From the NCBI RefSeq assembly GCF_002933855.1, contig NZ_BFAQ01000057.1:15545-72861 (forward strand): a stretch of 57,317 bases of DNA, given 5' to 3'. This document shows positions 41,783 through 50,225 of the stretch, in pieces (positions within the stretch are counted from its first letter, which is position 1; every line of letters begins with the position of its first letter). A program made the position numbers and the translations under genes. This stretch comes from Vibrio penaeicida. GTDB lineage: Bacteria > Pseudomonadota > Gammaproteobacteria > Enterobacterales > Vibrionaceae. The notes under the pieces were generated by a model. The model made no database searches, had not been told where the DNA came from, and was given only the letters and a program-made list of their open reading frames with translations.

Positions 41783-42862
41783 CTAGCTTGCCAATATTTG
41801 GAGTGGTAGGCTCAGTAGTTGGTCACCACTTGAACCGATATAAACCATGATCCCCACCAGCGCGGCAACCAACGCCACATACCAGACAAAAGACACCAAT
41901 TGCCCATAACGATCTAAAGGAAGTAGATGGCTATTATGTCGCGTTCGCCATTCGACGATGATTTCGATGCTGCCCATAATCAAAAGGAAACCGAACAAAG
42001 CCATGCCAAATGTGTAGCTTGCAATAATGCCAGCGACAGCCGCGACAATACAGATAGCCAGCCCTGCGACACTGTTGAATGAGAAGCTGATACTCTTGAG
42101 TACGTGCCCGCCATCCAATGGCAACACAGGCAATAAGTTAATCAAGTTAAGGAACGCATTAAATACCGCGAGACCCGCAAAGAACACGTCTCCAGTCACC
42201 CAATACACCACCAATAAAGCCATCGATAGTACTAAGCCAAACGTCGGACCCATGATAGAAATCACCACGTCCTGCCAGCGGGTGTTAATTTTCTCGTCAC
42301 TAAGTGCGAGCCCACCCAGAAATGGAATCAGATAAATGCCTTTGGTTTTCATGCCAAAGAATTTCATGGCGCGAATATGTCCATATTCGTGGAACATCAA
42401 ACACGCCAACAAACCTATGGCAAATTGAAACGAGAAAAACCAAGAATAGGCAGCCAAACTCAACGCGGCGAGTACGCCTTTGATCACCTTTGCGCTTTTT
42501 AGCGCTTTCATGCCAAGAGCAAATAACCCAACGACACTGAACTTTCGTTCCTGCTTCACAGGTACAACGGGGGTTTGCCTTTCAATATCTTTGGCGTCTC
42601 GTTGCCCTTGCGCCACTAATTGGTTGTCCACTTTCGCTTCATATTGAATATGGAAAGGCTGCCACTTTAAATCAACATTTACTTGGCACTCTATTGCCTG
42701 TTCGCCGCTGGTTAATTGAAACGCATGGCTGTGATCCAGCCTTTCTGCATTGGCATCCAATTGCGAGACTAGCGTGTTATCCCAATACAGCTGTTGCCAG
42801 CCTGCCATTGAGCCTTCTAGCCTTAATGGTTTTCCTAAAAACTCGATATTAAACAGTTCCAC
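41783..42862 (-). CDS. M50-family site-2 intramembrane protease
   Basis: 359 residues. A soluble N-terminal domain (1-100) precedes about six membrane helices. The zinc site is HEYGH at 158-162 within LLACLMFHEYGHIRAMKFFG, and the third ligand is in NLLPVLPLDGG at 242-252. It cleaves membrane-spanning segments. It starts 35 bp after the retron reverse transcriptase stop, in the same direction and with no terminator between, so the two are probably co-transcribed. Because that reverse transcriptase ends in two membrane helices, it could be a substrate; this is inference. Similar M50 proteins occur in Vibrio outside retrons, so chance adjacency is possible. Confidence 0.85.
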   Translation of the reverse strand: MELFNIEFLGKPLRLEGSMAGWQQLYWDNTLVSQLDANAERLDHSHAFQLTSGEQAIECQVNVDLKWQPFHIQYEAKVDNQLVAQGQRDAKDIERQTPVVPVKQERKFSVVGLFALGMKALKSAKVIKGVLAALSLAAYSWFFSFQFAIGLLACLMFHEYGHIRAMKFFGMKTKGIYLIPFLGGLALSDEKINTRWQDVVISIMGPTFGLVLSMALLVVYWVTGDVFFAGLAVFNAFLNLINLLPVLPLDGGHVLKSISFSFNSVAGLAICIVAAVAGIIASYTFGMALFGFLLIMGSIEIIVEWRTRHNSHLLPLDRYGQLVSFVWYVALVAALVGIMVYIGSSGDQLLSLPLQILAS

Positions 42863-42897
42863 TTGGGTTCCCTGCTACGACAAAAATTAGGCGTAGT

Positions 42898-44814
42898 TTA
42901 ATTCAGATAGAGGTACAGAAGCCAGAGCACACCAACAACAATACATTTGATATTCCAAGGTGCTTTAAAGAAAAGCATGACCAATACGATTGGTAAGAAC
43001 AGTAAACCGAGAATGTACTCTCGCGTCGTCCACTTTTTCTTAGCATCCGATTCGAGATCACTCCAGCCGTCACCTTGGTTAACACCCTCACCTTGGTTAA
43101 CGTCGTCACCCTGATTGAAATCTGCATTTTGCCACTCAGAATTCGTGCCTTGATTCTCTCTTTGTTCCTGATTTCTCTGTCGCTTGATCGCTCGCTTGCG
43201 TTCAGCAATCTGGTTAGGTGTTAGCTCCAATTCAGGCGCCGGTTTCTCTTCCGGTTGCCACCAGCCTTCTTTGGGGTTCTCCCCATTAGCCGCTTTCACC
43301 CGTAGCAAGCGCTTGTTTAGTTCGGTCACTTTGCCATACTTGGTGGTGACACCGTGCTGACGCTTCAAATGCACCAACGTTTTTTGCAGCGGAATGCCTT
43401 TTTCGGCATCCACCATCGCAACAAAATTGGCGTAGCCTTCCATTGATGCGAAAAGCTCACCTGCTCCCCAGTGCTTACCATCAGGACCATCGAGCTCGAT
43501 TTGCTTGAGTGTAGCGCGAAAGCGTTTCAGAGTTTTGCGGTCTATCGAGAGCTTCTCGTTAACGACTACACCTGTGACTTCTTGCTTTTGATGCCTTCGC
43601 ATAACACGGGTTTTATCCGGATGAAGAGTGAAGCCTTCACTCACAACGATTTGTTTTGCGCGCCATAAAAGTGCTTGCGCTTTCTCTGCGCTGTCAGTGG
43701 AAAACGTTAAATCGTCGGCATAGCGGGTGTAAGCAAACCCGAGTTTGTCAGCCATACCTTGCAATCTGGCATCTAACCGGCGACACATCACGTTAGTAAT
43801 CGCAGGGCTACAAGGTGAGCCTTGCGGCAGTCGGCGTTCACCTTGGGCAACAAACCAAGTTTGATCATCCATTTCCAGCTCTTGGGTTTCAGGCTCTGTC
43901 GTCAGTAGCCCAAAAACAGTGGCAAGTTCTTCACTGTAACCTTGGGATTGAAACAATCCTTTTACCCGTTTGTAGCTGATGCTAGGGAAGAAGTCCTTCA
44001 GATCCATGTTGATGACCACCGCCTTACCGACATGTGGCTGGGCGTTAGACACAATGCTTCTGCCCGTCACGAAACCATGGGCAGCATCGTGCACAGAAAA
44101 CTTAGCGAGAATGTTGTCTAACAGCCAATATTGCGCGCGCTTTAACCGTGGCATTGGCGCCGAAATATGGCGAAGCCCGCCCGTTTTCTTAGCAATGCTG
44201 AATCGTTGATAATGACTGACGTTCGATACGTCTTTTTGGTATGCCAAAAATCGAAGTTCTGAAACCGAGATGCCCATTGCTCCGGCTAGTGCTGCGATGT
44301 TTTCAAACGTTGGCAACTCTCGTTCTTCAAGCCTGCCATCATCGTTCTCTTTGTTTTTTAACCCGAGGGAAACGTCATCTCCTAACCAAGTGAATGTCTC
44401 TTTTTGCTGGTTATACCATGCCAATGCTCTGTCATAGCGTTTTTGGTTGAGTGCTTGACGAGTTTGCTCTCGCTTTTCTAACGCCGCTTTTTTGCGTTCT
44501 TTATGCAGAGCTTCTAATGCTTTTTCAGGGTCAGCGTATAACGAATCTAGATCACTTAGCTCCCTAAGCTTTCTTGTGAGTTCGGATCGGCGTTCAATGA
44601 ATTCTTGAGTCAGACTTGGCTGTTCGTCATCTTTGTTCCAGAACCCAAGGCGAATCATTTCTTGAAGAATGTATTCATCCTTGCTGCTTTCTCGAATGCG
44701 ATCGTAAATTTGCTGACGCGTCAGCTTTGGAGCAGAATCGGTCACCGAAGCCTCCTGATGGCTTGCGTTGGAAGAGTTAGAGCGAGACGTTGAGTGAGTG
44801 GAAGAATCAGACAT
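42898..44814 (-). CDS. Retron reverse transcriptase with C-terminal membrane anchor
   Basis: 638 residues, much longer than usual retron enzymes (about 300-400). Residues 1-200 are a charged helical extension. The polymerase core (about 205-440) has GLRHISAP, the retron NAxxH motif as NAQPH (257-261), DLKDFFPSI (271-279), QGSPCSP (331-337), catalytic YADD (365-368) and the retron VTG motif VTGVVVN (413-419). A low-complexity linker with a three-fold NQGD repeat leads to two membrane helices (about 600-636). It should copy part of the adjacent ncRNA into msDNA. It starts behind GAGGAGG and follows the msr-msd region, with SWIM and WGR-HEAT genes upstream in the same operon. Confidence 0.9.
   Translation of the reverse strand: MSDSSTHSTSRSNSSNASHQEASVTDSAPKLTRQQIYDRIRESSKDEYILQEMIRLGFWNKDDEQPSLTQEFIERRSELTRKLRELSDLDSLYADPEKALEALHKERKKAALEKREQTRQALNQKRYDRALAWYNQQKETFTWLGDDVSLGLKNKENDDGRLEERELPTFENIAALAGAMGISVSELRFLAYQKDVSNVSHYQRFSIAKKTGGLRHISAPMPRLKRAQYWLLDNILAKFSVHDAAHGFVTGRSIVSNAQPHVGKAVVINMDLKDFFPSISYKRVKGLFQSQGYSEELATVFGLLTTEPETQELEMDDQTWFVAQGERRLPQGSPCSPAITNVMCRRLDARLQGMADKLGFAYTRYADDLTFSTDSAEKAQALLWRAKQIVVSEGFTLHPDKTRVMRRHQKQEVTGVVVNEKLSIDRKTLKRFRATLKQIELDGPDGKHWGAGELFASMEGYANFVAMVDAEKGIPLQKTLVHLKRQHGVTTKYGKVTELNKRLLRVKAANGENPKEGWWQPEEKPAPELELTPNQIAERKRAIKRQRNQEQRENQGTNSEWQNADFNQGDDVNQGEGVNQGDGWSDLESDAKKKWTTREYILGLLFLPIVLVMLFFKAPWNIKCIVVGVLWLLYLYLN
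43070..43123 (-). repeat. 18-bp tandem repeat in the reverse transcriptase gene
   Basis: Three consecutive 18-bp units (43070, 43088, 43106; TCACCTTGGTTAAC core in the first two) encode NQGD-containing hexapeptides in the linker before the membrane anchor. Length variation here would change only linker length. Confidence 0.7.
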
Positions 44815-44930
44815 AAGCCACCTCCTCAGCCGTAAACCCTGAGATGACGCGTAACAGACGAGTCGTTGAAAGCGATGTTTGGGGCTTTATAGAGAAGGGA
44901 TTGAAAGATAATGCCAATAAACGAAAAAAG

Positions 44931-45166
44931 GAACGCAGCGCGACAAGATATTCCTTCGAAGAGTTCTTAGTACTGAGGTTATCAACTCGATGCCGTACGT
45001 TACCTATACCGCTCATTGACTTCTGCGAAGTCACACCGCAATAGCGGTATAGGTGACTGTACGGCTCAGTAAAGATAGCATCAGTGATGCGTGGGCAGTC
45101 TTTATACCTGAATGGTGATCCACCATTCGAGATGCAAGGTTCTTCTGCCGCGCTGCTGTAGTGTTC
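44931..45166 (-). ncRNA. Retron msr-msd non-coding RNA
   Basis: Read on the minus strand from about 45166, the transcript starts with GAAC-N6-GCAGCGCG (a1), whose complement CGCGCTGC-GTTC closes the RNA at 44931-44942 (a2). The msr part holds a hairpin GAATGGTG-N3-CACCATTC (45111-45129 region) and a stem TAAAGA/TCTTTA with inner GCATC-ACT-GATGC (about 45071-45105). The msd part is a long hairpin: ACTGAG with CTCAGT (44972-44977, 45065-45070), CCGTAC with GTACGG (44993-44998, 45059-45064), and CCTATACCGCT with AGCGGTATAGG (45003-45013, 45043-45053). It is capped by TGACTTC-TGC-GAAGTCA (45017-45033). A T run just past a2 could end the RNA. The branching guanosine is not assigned. Confidence 0.82.
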
Positions 45167-45167
45167 T

Positions 45168-45195
45168 ATTGTATTGCTAGTTCTTTGTTCTGCAA
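45168..45195 (-). promoter_or_regulatory. Candidate promoter of the retron ncRNA
   Basis: On the minus strand, -10 TACAAT (45168-45173) lies 16 bp from a weak -35 TTGCAG (45190-45195). A start about 7 bases on falls exactly at the a1 repeat, which is the expected 5' end of a retron RNA. Confidence 0.5.
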
Positions 45196-45240
45196 GTAAA
45201 AAAATTGAGACAGAACTGAATTTTGAGAGGGAGGTAACTA

Positions 45241-46896
45241 TCATGCCGTCACCTCTGTATGTTGCTCTCTTGTGGCTTGCAAGCGAAGCGCTAACATATG
45301 CTCACACGGTCCTTGCCTCAGTTTATTACTGTGCCAAAAGTGGCACTGGCACTCACCTTCAACCAACCTCTGATCTTGGTCTATTCGAAGCTTCGACTGA
45401 AATTCTTTCCCGTTATCAAGCGTCAGCCCAATTATCTCAGTGCCTTTTGCGCCTTGGTTTAGCTGTGTAACCGACACCAAGTTAGCCTCAACGAAATTGT
45501 TCGCCTTTTGCTCTCGTTCATTCGTGAAACGTATTTCTTCTAACGCGATGGGCTGATTGTAAAGATGACGAAGACGATAAACATCTAACGATAAATCGTA
45601 CAACACCTGCCCAAGTTGACTGTATTGCGCCAATGCCGATTTCACCACACTCACATCCAGCGCTAGCCGAGAAGCTAAACTTGCTGCACTCTCTTGCTGA
45701 GTCTCTTTAAGAGCCAAATAGACTCGCTGGCTGGTTAGCTCGTCAACGGTATCTCTTGGAGCTAATAAATCGAACTGCCCTGCCGCCGACCAATCATTCG
45801 CGCTCCATCCCGATAAACCCAAGGTAAAAGTCATCCCACCCATGTTCGCGACATAAAACGACGGCATCCCATCGCCAAGCAAGCAAACGTCGAAGCTATC
45901 AGCGATGGGCAACAAACGCTCAAGAATCAAAATACGTCGACGCCCCCATGTTCGAATAGTGCGCGCTTCATCTCCAAGGTATAAGGATCGTGCGCAGGTG
46001 ACGACATCCCCCCAAGGTTCCATCACAATCTGAATGGGCTTGTTTGGGACCAACTCGAAACGCATGGAACGCGGACCGACCCGTTCTTTCTTGCGTTTGA
46101 GTAATGCACAAATGTTGTGAATATCCATCGGATGCAGACAGAATTTCACCATCGGAAGTGTCATGGCGGAGCTTACTTGCAAGAAGCCTCTTACCCAAGA
46201 GTCGGGTAAATCAATTTTCTTTTCCTCAAAGGCGTCGCTGCCGCCGGTCTGTACATTAAATCCATCAGGGTCGACTTTTAGCTGCGTTTTCCGATAGTCT
46301 CGAATTTTTTGGAATTCATCGTACAGCCCTTGGGAATAATCAATGTTTGTCGTCCCATATTCCTTGTCGCTGACGTGCTCAAAGGTGTCGTAGTTGCAGC
46401 TGAGCTTTCCATAGCTTGATTCGTCTTCGGAAAAACACTCAAAAAAGACCTGATCAGGGTGAACGGTAATCACCGGGTCGAGCACATACCAAGCGTCCAT
46501 ATCGTGCTTGTATAGGTATTTGAAGTATTGATCTTGCGCTTTATAAAACGGAGCCATGATCTCGCTGGACGCTTTGCCCATAGAAGAAAGTTCCGCTTTT
46601 ACTGCCTCCAAATCTTCTTTCACTTCACCATGGCGGCTAACGAATTCCGCAAGTAACCTTTCTTCTTCCTGTGCCAACCAAATCTTGTATTCGTCTCGGT
46701 TTCTTGGCACAAACCGCATGTCTGAAATCACGACATCATGAAGGGCGGATATCGCCTCTCGGAAAGCGCGTTTTTCCTTTACTTCACCAACGAAAAACGT
46801 AGGCGCTCTCGATGTATCAGGTGAAAAAGCAACGTCCGTAGATTGGGAGCCAGAGCGAACTTGGCTTTTGGATGCGTATTGATAATTTACTTTCAT
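45241..46896 (-). CDS. Retron-associated SWIM zinc-finger protein
   Basis: 551 residues. The C-terminus carries a SWIM finger, CxCx12CxH, at about residues 516-533 (CQCHFWHSNKLRQGPCEH), preceded by a small beta module (LTLDNGKEFQSKLRIDQDQRLVEGE). The larger N-terminal part is mixed alpha/beta without a nuclease signature I can recognise. SWIM fingers bind nucleic acid or protein. The start overlaps the stop of the WGR-HEAT gene (ATGA) and the ncRNA and reverse transcriptase lie downstream, so it is a candidate retron effector component. Such WGR-HEAT and SWIM partners are, as I recall, described for one retron type in published classifications. Confidence 0.8.
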   Translation of the reverse strand: MKVNYQYASKSQVRSGSQSTDVAFSPDTSRAPTFFVGEVKEKRAFREAISALHDVVISDMRFVPRNRDEYKIWLAQEEERLLAEFVSRHGEVKEDLEAVKAELSSMGKASSEIMAPFYKAQDQYFKYLYKHDMDAWYVLDPVITVHPDQVFFECFSEDESSYGKLSCNYDTFEHVSDKEYGTTNIDYSQGLYDEFQKIRDYRKTQLKVDPDGFNVQTGGSDAFEEKKIDLPDSWVRGFLQVSSAMTLPMVKFCLHPMDIHNICALLKRKKERVGPRSMRFELVPNKPIQIVMEPWGDVVTCARSLYLGDEARTIRTWGRRRILILERLLPIADSFDVCLLGDGMPSFYVANMGGMTFTLGLSGWSANDWSAAGQFDLLAPRDTVDELTSQRVYLALKETQQESAASLASRLALDVSVVKSALAQYSQLGQVLYDLSLDVYRLRHLYNQPIALEEIRFTNEREQKANNFVEANLVSVTQLNQGAKGTEIIGLTLDNGKEFQSKLRIDQDQRLVEGECQCHFWHSNKLRQGPCEHMLALRLQATREQHTEVTA

Positions 46897-49800
46897 GATT
46901 CGCGCTCCGTGGCTTTCTTCTCTGGTGTTGAATCTCCCCCATTGGACGAAGTGCTTTCTTTAGACTTATTGCCTTCGTTAGAGATAGCGCCTTCTTTAGA
47001 TATAACTGAGGGAGGAGAAGTCAATTTAATCGGCATATCGAGGTGGGTATTCGTCTTTTTCAAGTGCAACATGGCTTTAAGGATTTGGGCTTTATCCTTT
47101 TGAACCGATGTTAAAGATTGGCGTACCAAAATATCCGACACCATTTCCGTAACCAGTGCGCTGCAATCCGCTTGTTCGGTTAAAAATTTCAATACTCTGT
47201 CTTTTGCTACACGGCCACGGTTAACTCGGCTCAGCACCGATAAAAAATAGGGCTTCAATGCCAATAACATACCTTCATCATTTGCGGCGTACTGTGCCAG
47301 TAATTGGGTAACAAACAGCTCGACGTTTGCGGCAGGGTGTTGGCTGAGTTTAAGCAGGTACTGTTTACCTTCCGATTCATCAAAAAAGCGCTGTAGAAGT
47401 TCTCGCCCAAAGGCTTGTACTCGCTCGTCAGGGTTATCACATACGGCAACAATCGACTCTGGGTTCCAATGCTCTGACGTCATTTGATTACGGCAAAATT
47501 CGAACGCAAAGTCCTGTACATCTTGCCATTGGCTGTTGAGTAGCGTTAATACGGGTTCCGGTTCTTCTGGCGATTCATTCGCATTCAATAAGCTTGCAGG
47601 TGTTCGCACATATTGTTCAATGGCTAATGCTCTAAGGGCAAAAGTGCTGCTTTGGGCAAGCGAGTACCATTGGCTTGCCGTGAGTGCTCGCTCTAACTGG
47701 CGCGCGTTATGACTGTCTGAAAAAACATCATAAGCAAGATCGTGTGCCATTGCCGATGTCGCGGTAGCCAAGCTCATCACTTCATCTAGGGAGTTCAACG
47801 ACAGCTCACGTTCAAACTCTTGGCGAATAAAGCCGATAATCATTTGCTGTAAATCGCTATCGAGTTCGCGCTTGTGGAGAAGATCAACCAACTTACCAAA
47901 AACAAGAGGGCGGTGCTGGCTACCACGCTGGTAAGTCGCGGGCAACGTTTTCAAGACTGCTTGGCGCTGTGATGGGTTGTTTTTGAGTAGCAATTTGAGT
48001 AGGTAAGGCAAATTGTCGACCAGCTCTTCGGCACTTTGTTTAGACAGTAAGGCGACACTGTATGACTGAATCTTATGAGAACGGTTGTTTTCAATCACTT
48101 CAAAAATCGTGGCGGGTATCTGTGCCCACTCCACATCAACAGCCATCAAAAATTCGCAACCTATCAGTAAATTCGGTGAATGTTGAGAGAGAATCAGCAA
48201 TTCAATTTGTGATAACGAAAGCGTTGAAATGGCATCTTTACAATGTAAATTAAGCCATTCGGATAACCACTCTGCGTGCTCGAATGTCTCAATGGAATTA
48301 CCCTCGGAGTGCGGGTCCGTTAGCGTTAAAACAAGGCTCATGAGCAGTTCACTCTGAGTGCTTCTAAACAGCGCTGTTCGCTTCATTCGCTCTTCGAGCC
48401 ACTTGTGTATTGATGGTTGCCCCATCAAAAGGAGCGCGACCAATACATCGACTGACTTCGACAAGTCTCGGATTTTATCTAATTGCTCTAAAGCAAGATT
48501 TTGAGCGACTTCTAAGTCACTGTTGAGTAACGTAATCAAACCTTCTGTGCTTAAGGCGTGGCGTTTTAAGTAGGTTTCTAACAGTGGTAACGCGAAGTTC
48601 TGACAAGCAGTGTACGGACGAACCAAGATGCCCACCAAAATATCGGCACTTAACGCGTCAGTGTAACTTGTGTTGTCTTGCAGCGCCCGAACCGCAAAAT
48701 CACATACAGGTTCGCATTGGCTACCTAGTACTAACTCAAGCAAATTATGAGGCACTTGGTCCCAAAGGTGAGCAAACGCTTCACCCCGACCTTCAAACAC
48801 GACATCGGGGCTCAGTTTCCAAACATACCCCGCATCGCTTCGTTTATAACGTGGGTTCTCACTTCTCAGCAACGCATTCAAAGTGGAATAACGGGCAAAT
48901 TCATCGTAGTGATTCACCGCTTTCAATTGACGGCGCCAATTTTGATCGTATTCGTATATTTCCGATGTTTTGGGCTTCTTGCCGTCGCTGTCTTTAAATT
49001 GCAGTAAAAGCTGAGTCGCAAACCGAACGAAATCAGGGCTTTCATTAACCCCCAATTGTTTTAACACCCGCCACTGGCGACGAATCAAATAATTATGGGT
49101 ATGTTGGGAGTGCGCGAGTTTGGCCTCTGGGGACGACAGTTCATTTTCAATATTCAGCCTCCCGTGTTCTGGGGAGTAATGGTGTGTCCACGTTCTTTGG
49201 AAATACGGGTTACTTTGTTCCAATCGATAGTATGCGGCGGCAAACATACTGGCATCCAGCCGGAATTCACTCATTTTTAGAATGTAGCGGATACCTTGAA
49301 AAGCATTGGGGGCGTACGGAAGTTTGGCGAGAATATCACGTAATGACTGATGCATTTCTCCATCGAAAACGGATTGAAGATACGCTTTCTTCAACAACAG
49401 ATTAATGCTTTCCTTCGCCGTTCTTTGGGCAATAAAATCATCTATTTGAGTGACAAACTCTTCTACAGAGACAAGCTTAAATCCGCTGACATCCACGTAA
49501 ATACGTTTGCGCTCAGATTTAGGCGAGAGTGAAATTAGAGATTCCAGTGCGATGGTGGCAAGACGAGCATCTTGATGAGATAGATAAGGTTTAATGACAT
49601 CGATATTTGCTTCGCTACCGACTCTTCCCAGTGCCCACAAAATAGCGTATTCCAATTGCCAAGTATCGCTGCCTAGCTTATTGGCTATCAAGGACGCCAC
49701 ATCAGGATTTGCCACGGGGCGTAAGCGCCAAATCTGCCGACCTAGCTCATAAGGGCTGGATTCTTGTTCAATGCGATTGATTAGGGTGTTGTGGTCAAAT

Positions 49801-50096
49801 CCGGAGCTCGGTTGTTTAGGTTGGAGTGAAGTGTAAGACGAGAGTGCATTCTGATCTTGGTAGCCTTTGTTTACCTTCGAAACAACCACACTATCAAACA
49901 GCCTTTCCGCTTGCTCAAGTGTGACTGGATCTCGGGTTTTGGTGCCTTCTCGTAAGGTACTGCCTTTTCGACCGTATCGAAAATTCACCAAATACCTTAA
50001 AGGCTCGCCTGATGTAAGCTCGACAAGATCCACTTCGTAGACTTTATCGGATTTGTCCTTTTGATAACGAAGCCGCGAATTCCTTATCAATTTCAT
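46893..50096 (-). CDS. Retron-associated WGR-domain/HEAT-repeat protein
   Basis: 1067 residues. An N-terminal WGR domain (about 1-85) reads KVYEVDLVELTSGE, then YLVNFRYGRKGSTLREGTKT and ends near SKVNKGYQDQ. HEAT-like helical repeats follow for about 900 residues (for example LEYAILWALGRVGSEANIDV, HQDARLATIALESLISLS). The tail (from about 1030) is serine/lysine-rich and low complexity. WGR domains occur in PARPs and MolR-type proteins and bind nucleic acid or DNA ends. It is the first gene of the retron operon, overlapping the SWIM gene by 4 bp. It is likely a sensor or scaffold of the retron effector complex. Confidence 0.82.
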   Translation of the reverse strand: MKLIRNSRLRYQKDKSDKVYEVDLVELTSGEPLRYLVNFRYGRKGSTLREGTKTRDPVTLEQAERLFDSVVVSKVNKGYQDQNALSSYTSLQPKQPSSGFDHNTLINRIEQESSPYELGRQIWRLRPVANPDVASLIANKLGSDTWQLEYAILWALGRVGSEANIDVIKPYLSHQDARLATIALESLISLSPKSERKRIYVDVSGFKLVSVEEFVTQIDDFIAQRTAKESINLLLKKAYLQSVFDGEMHQSLRDILAKLPYAPNAFQGIRYILKMSEFRLDASMFAAAYYRLEQSNPYFQRTWTHHYSPEHGRLNIENELSSPEAKLAHSQHTHNYLIRRQWRVLKQLGVNESPDFVRFATQLLLQFKDSDGKKPKTSEIYEYDQNWRRQLKAVNHYDEFARYSTLNALLRSENPRYKRSDAGYVWKLSPDVVFEGRGEAFAHLWDQVPHNLLELVLGSQCEPVCDFAVRALQDNTSYTDALSADILVGILVRPYTACQNFALPLLETYLKRHALSTEGLITLLNSDLEVAQNLALEQLDKIRDLSKSVDVLVALLLMGQPSIHKWLEERMKRTALFRSTQSELLMSLVLTLTDPHSEGNSIETFEHAEWLSEWLNLHCKDAISTLSLSQIELLILSQHSPNLLIGCEFLMAVDVEWAQIPATIFEVIENNRSHKIQSYSVALLSKQSAEELVDNLPYLLKLLLKNNPSQRQAVLKTLPATYQRGSQHRPLVFGKLVDLLHKRELDSDLQQMIIGFIRQEFERELSLNSLDEVMSLATATSAMAHDLAYDVFSDSHNARQLERALTASQWYSLAQSSTFALRALAIEQYVRTPASLLNANESPEEPEPVLTLLNSQWQDVQDFAFEFCRNQMTSEHWNPESIVAVCDNPDERVQAFGRELLQRFFDESEGKQYLLKLSQHPAANVELFVTQLLAQYAANDEGMLLALKPYFLSVLSRVNRGRVAKDRVLKFLTEQADCSALVTEMVSDILVRQSLTSVQKDKAQILKAMLHLKKTNTHLDMPIKLTSPPSVISKEGAISNEGNKSKESTSSNGGDSTPEKKATERES

Positions 50097-50225
50097 GTTG
50101 TCGCCCTAACCCATCTTTAAACATATCGGACGACATTATCAAAAATAATCAATTGGTTACATAACACCACACTGTGAATTAGGCACAATCCACATTTTGA
50201 GATTTCGATGCGTATTAAATGGTAT

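Noticed and set aside
44807..45244. 145-codon ORF between the SWIM and RT genes as a protein gene
   Set aside because: The stretch is filled by the perfect nested stems of the retron RNA and the product is unlike any family I know; kept only as a finding.
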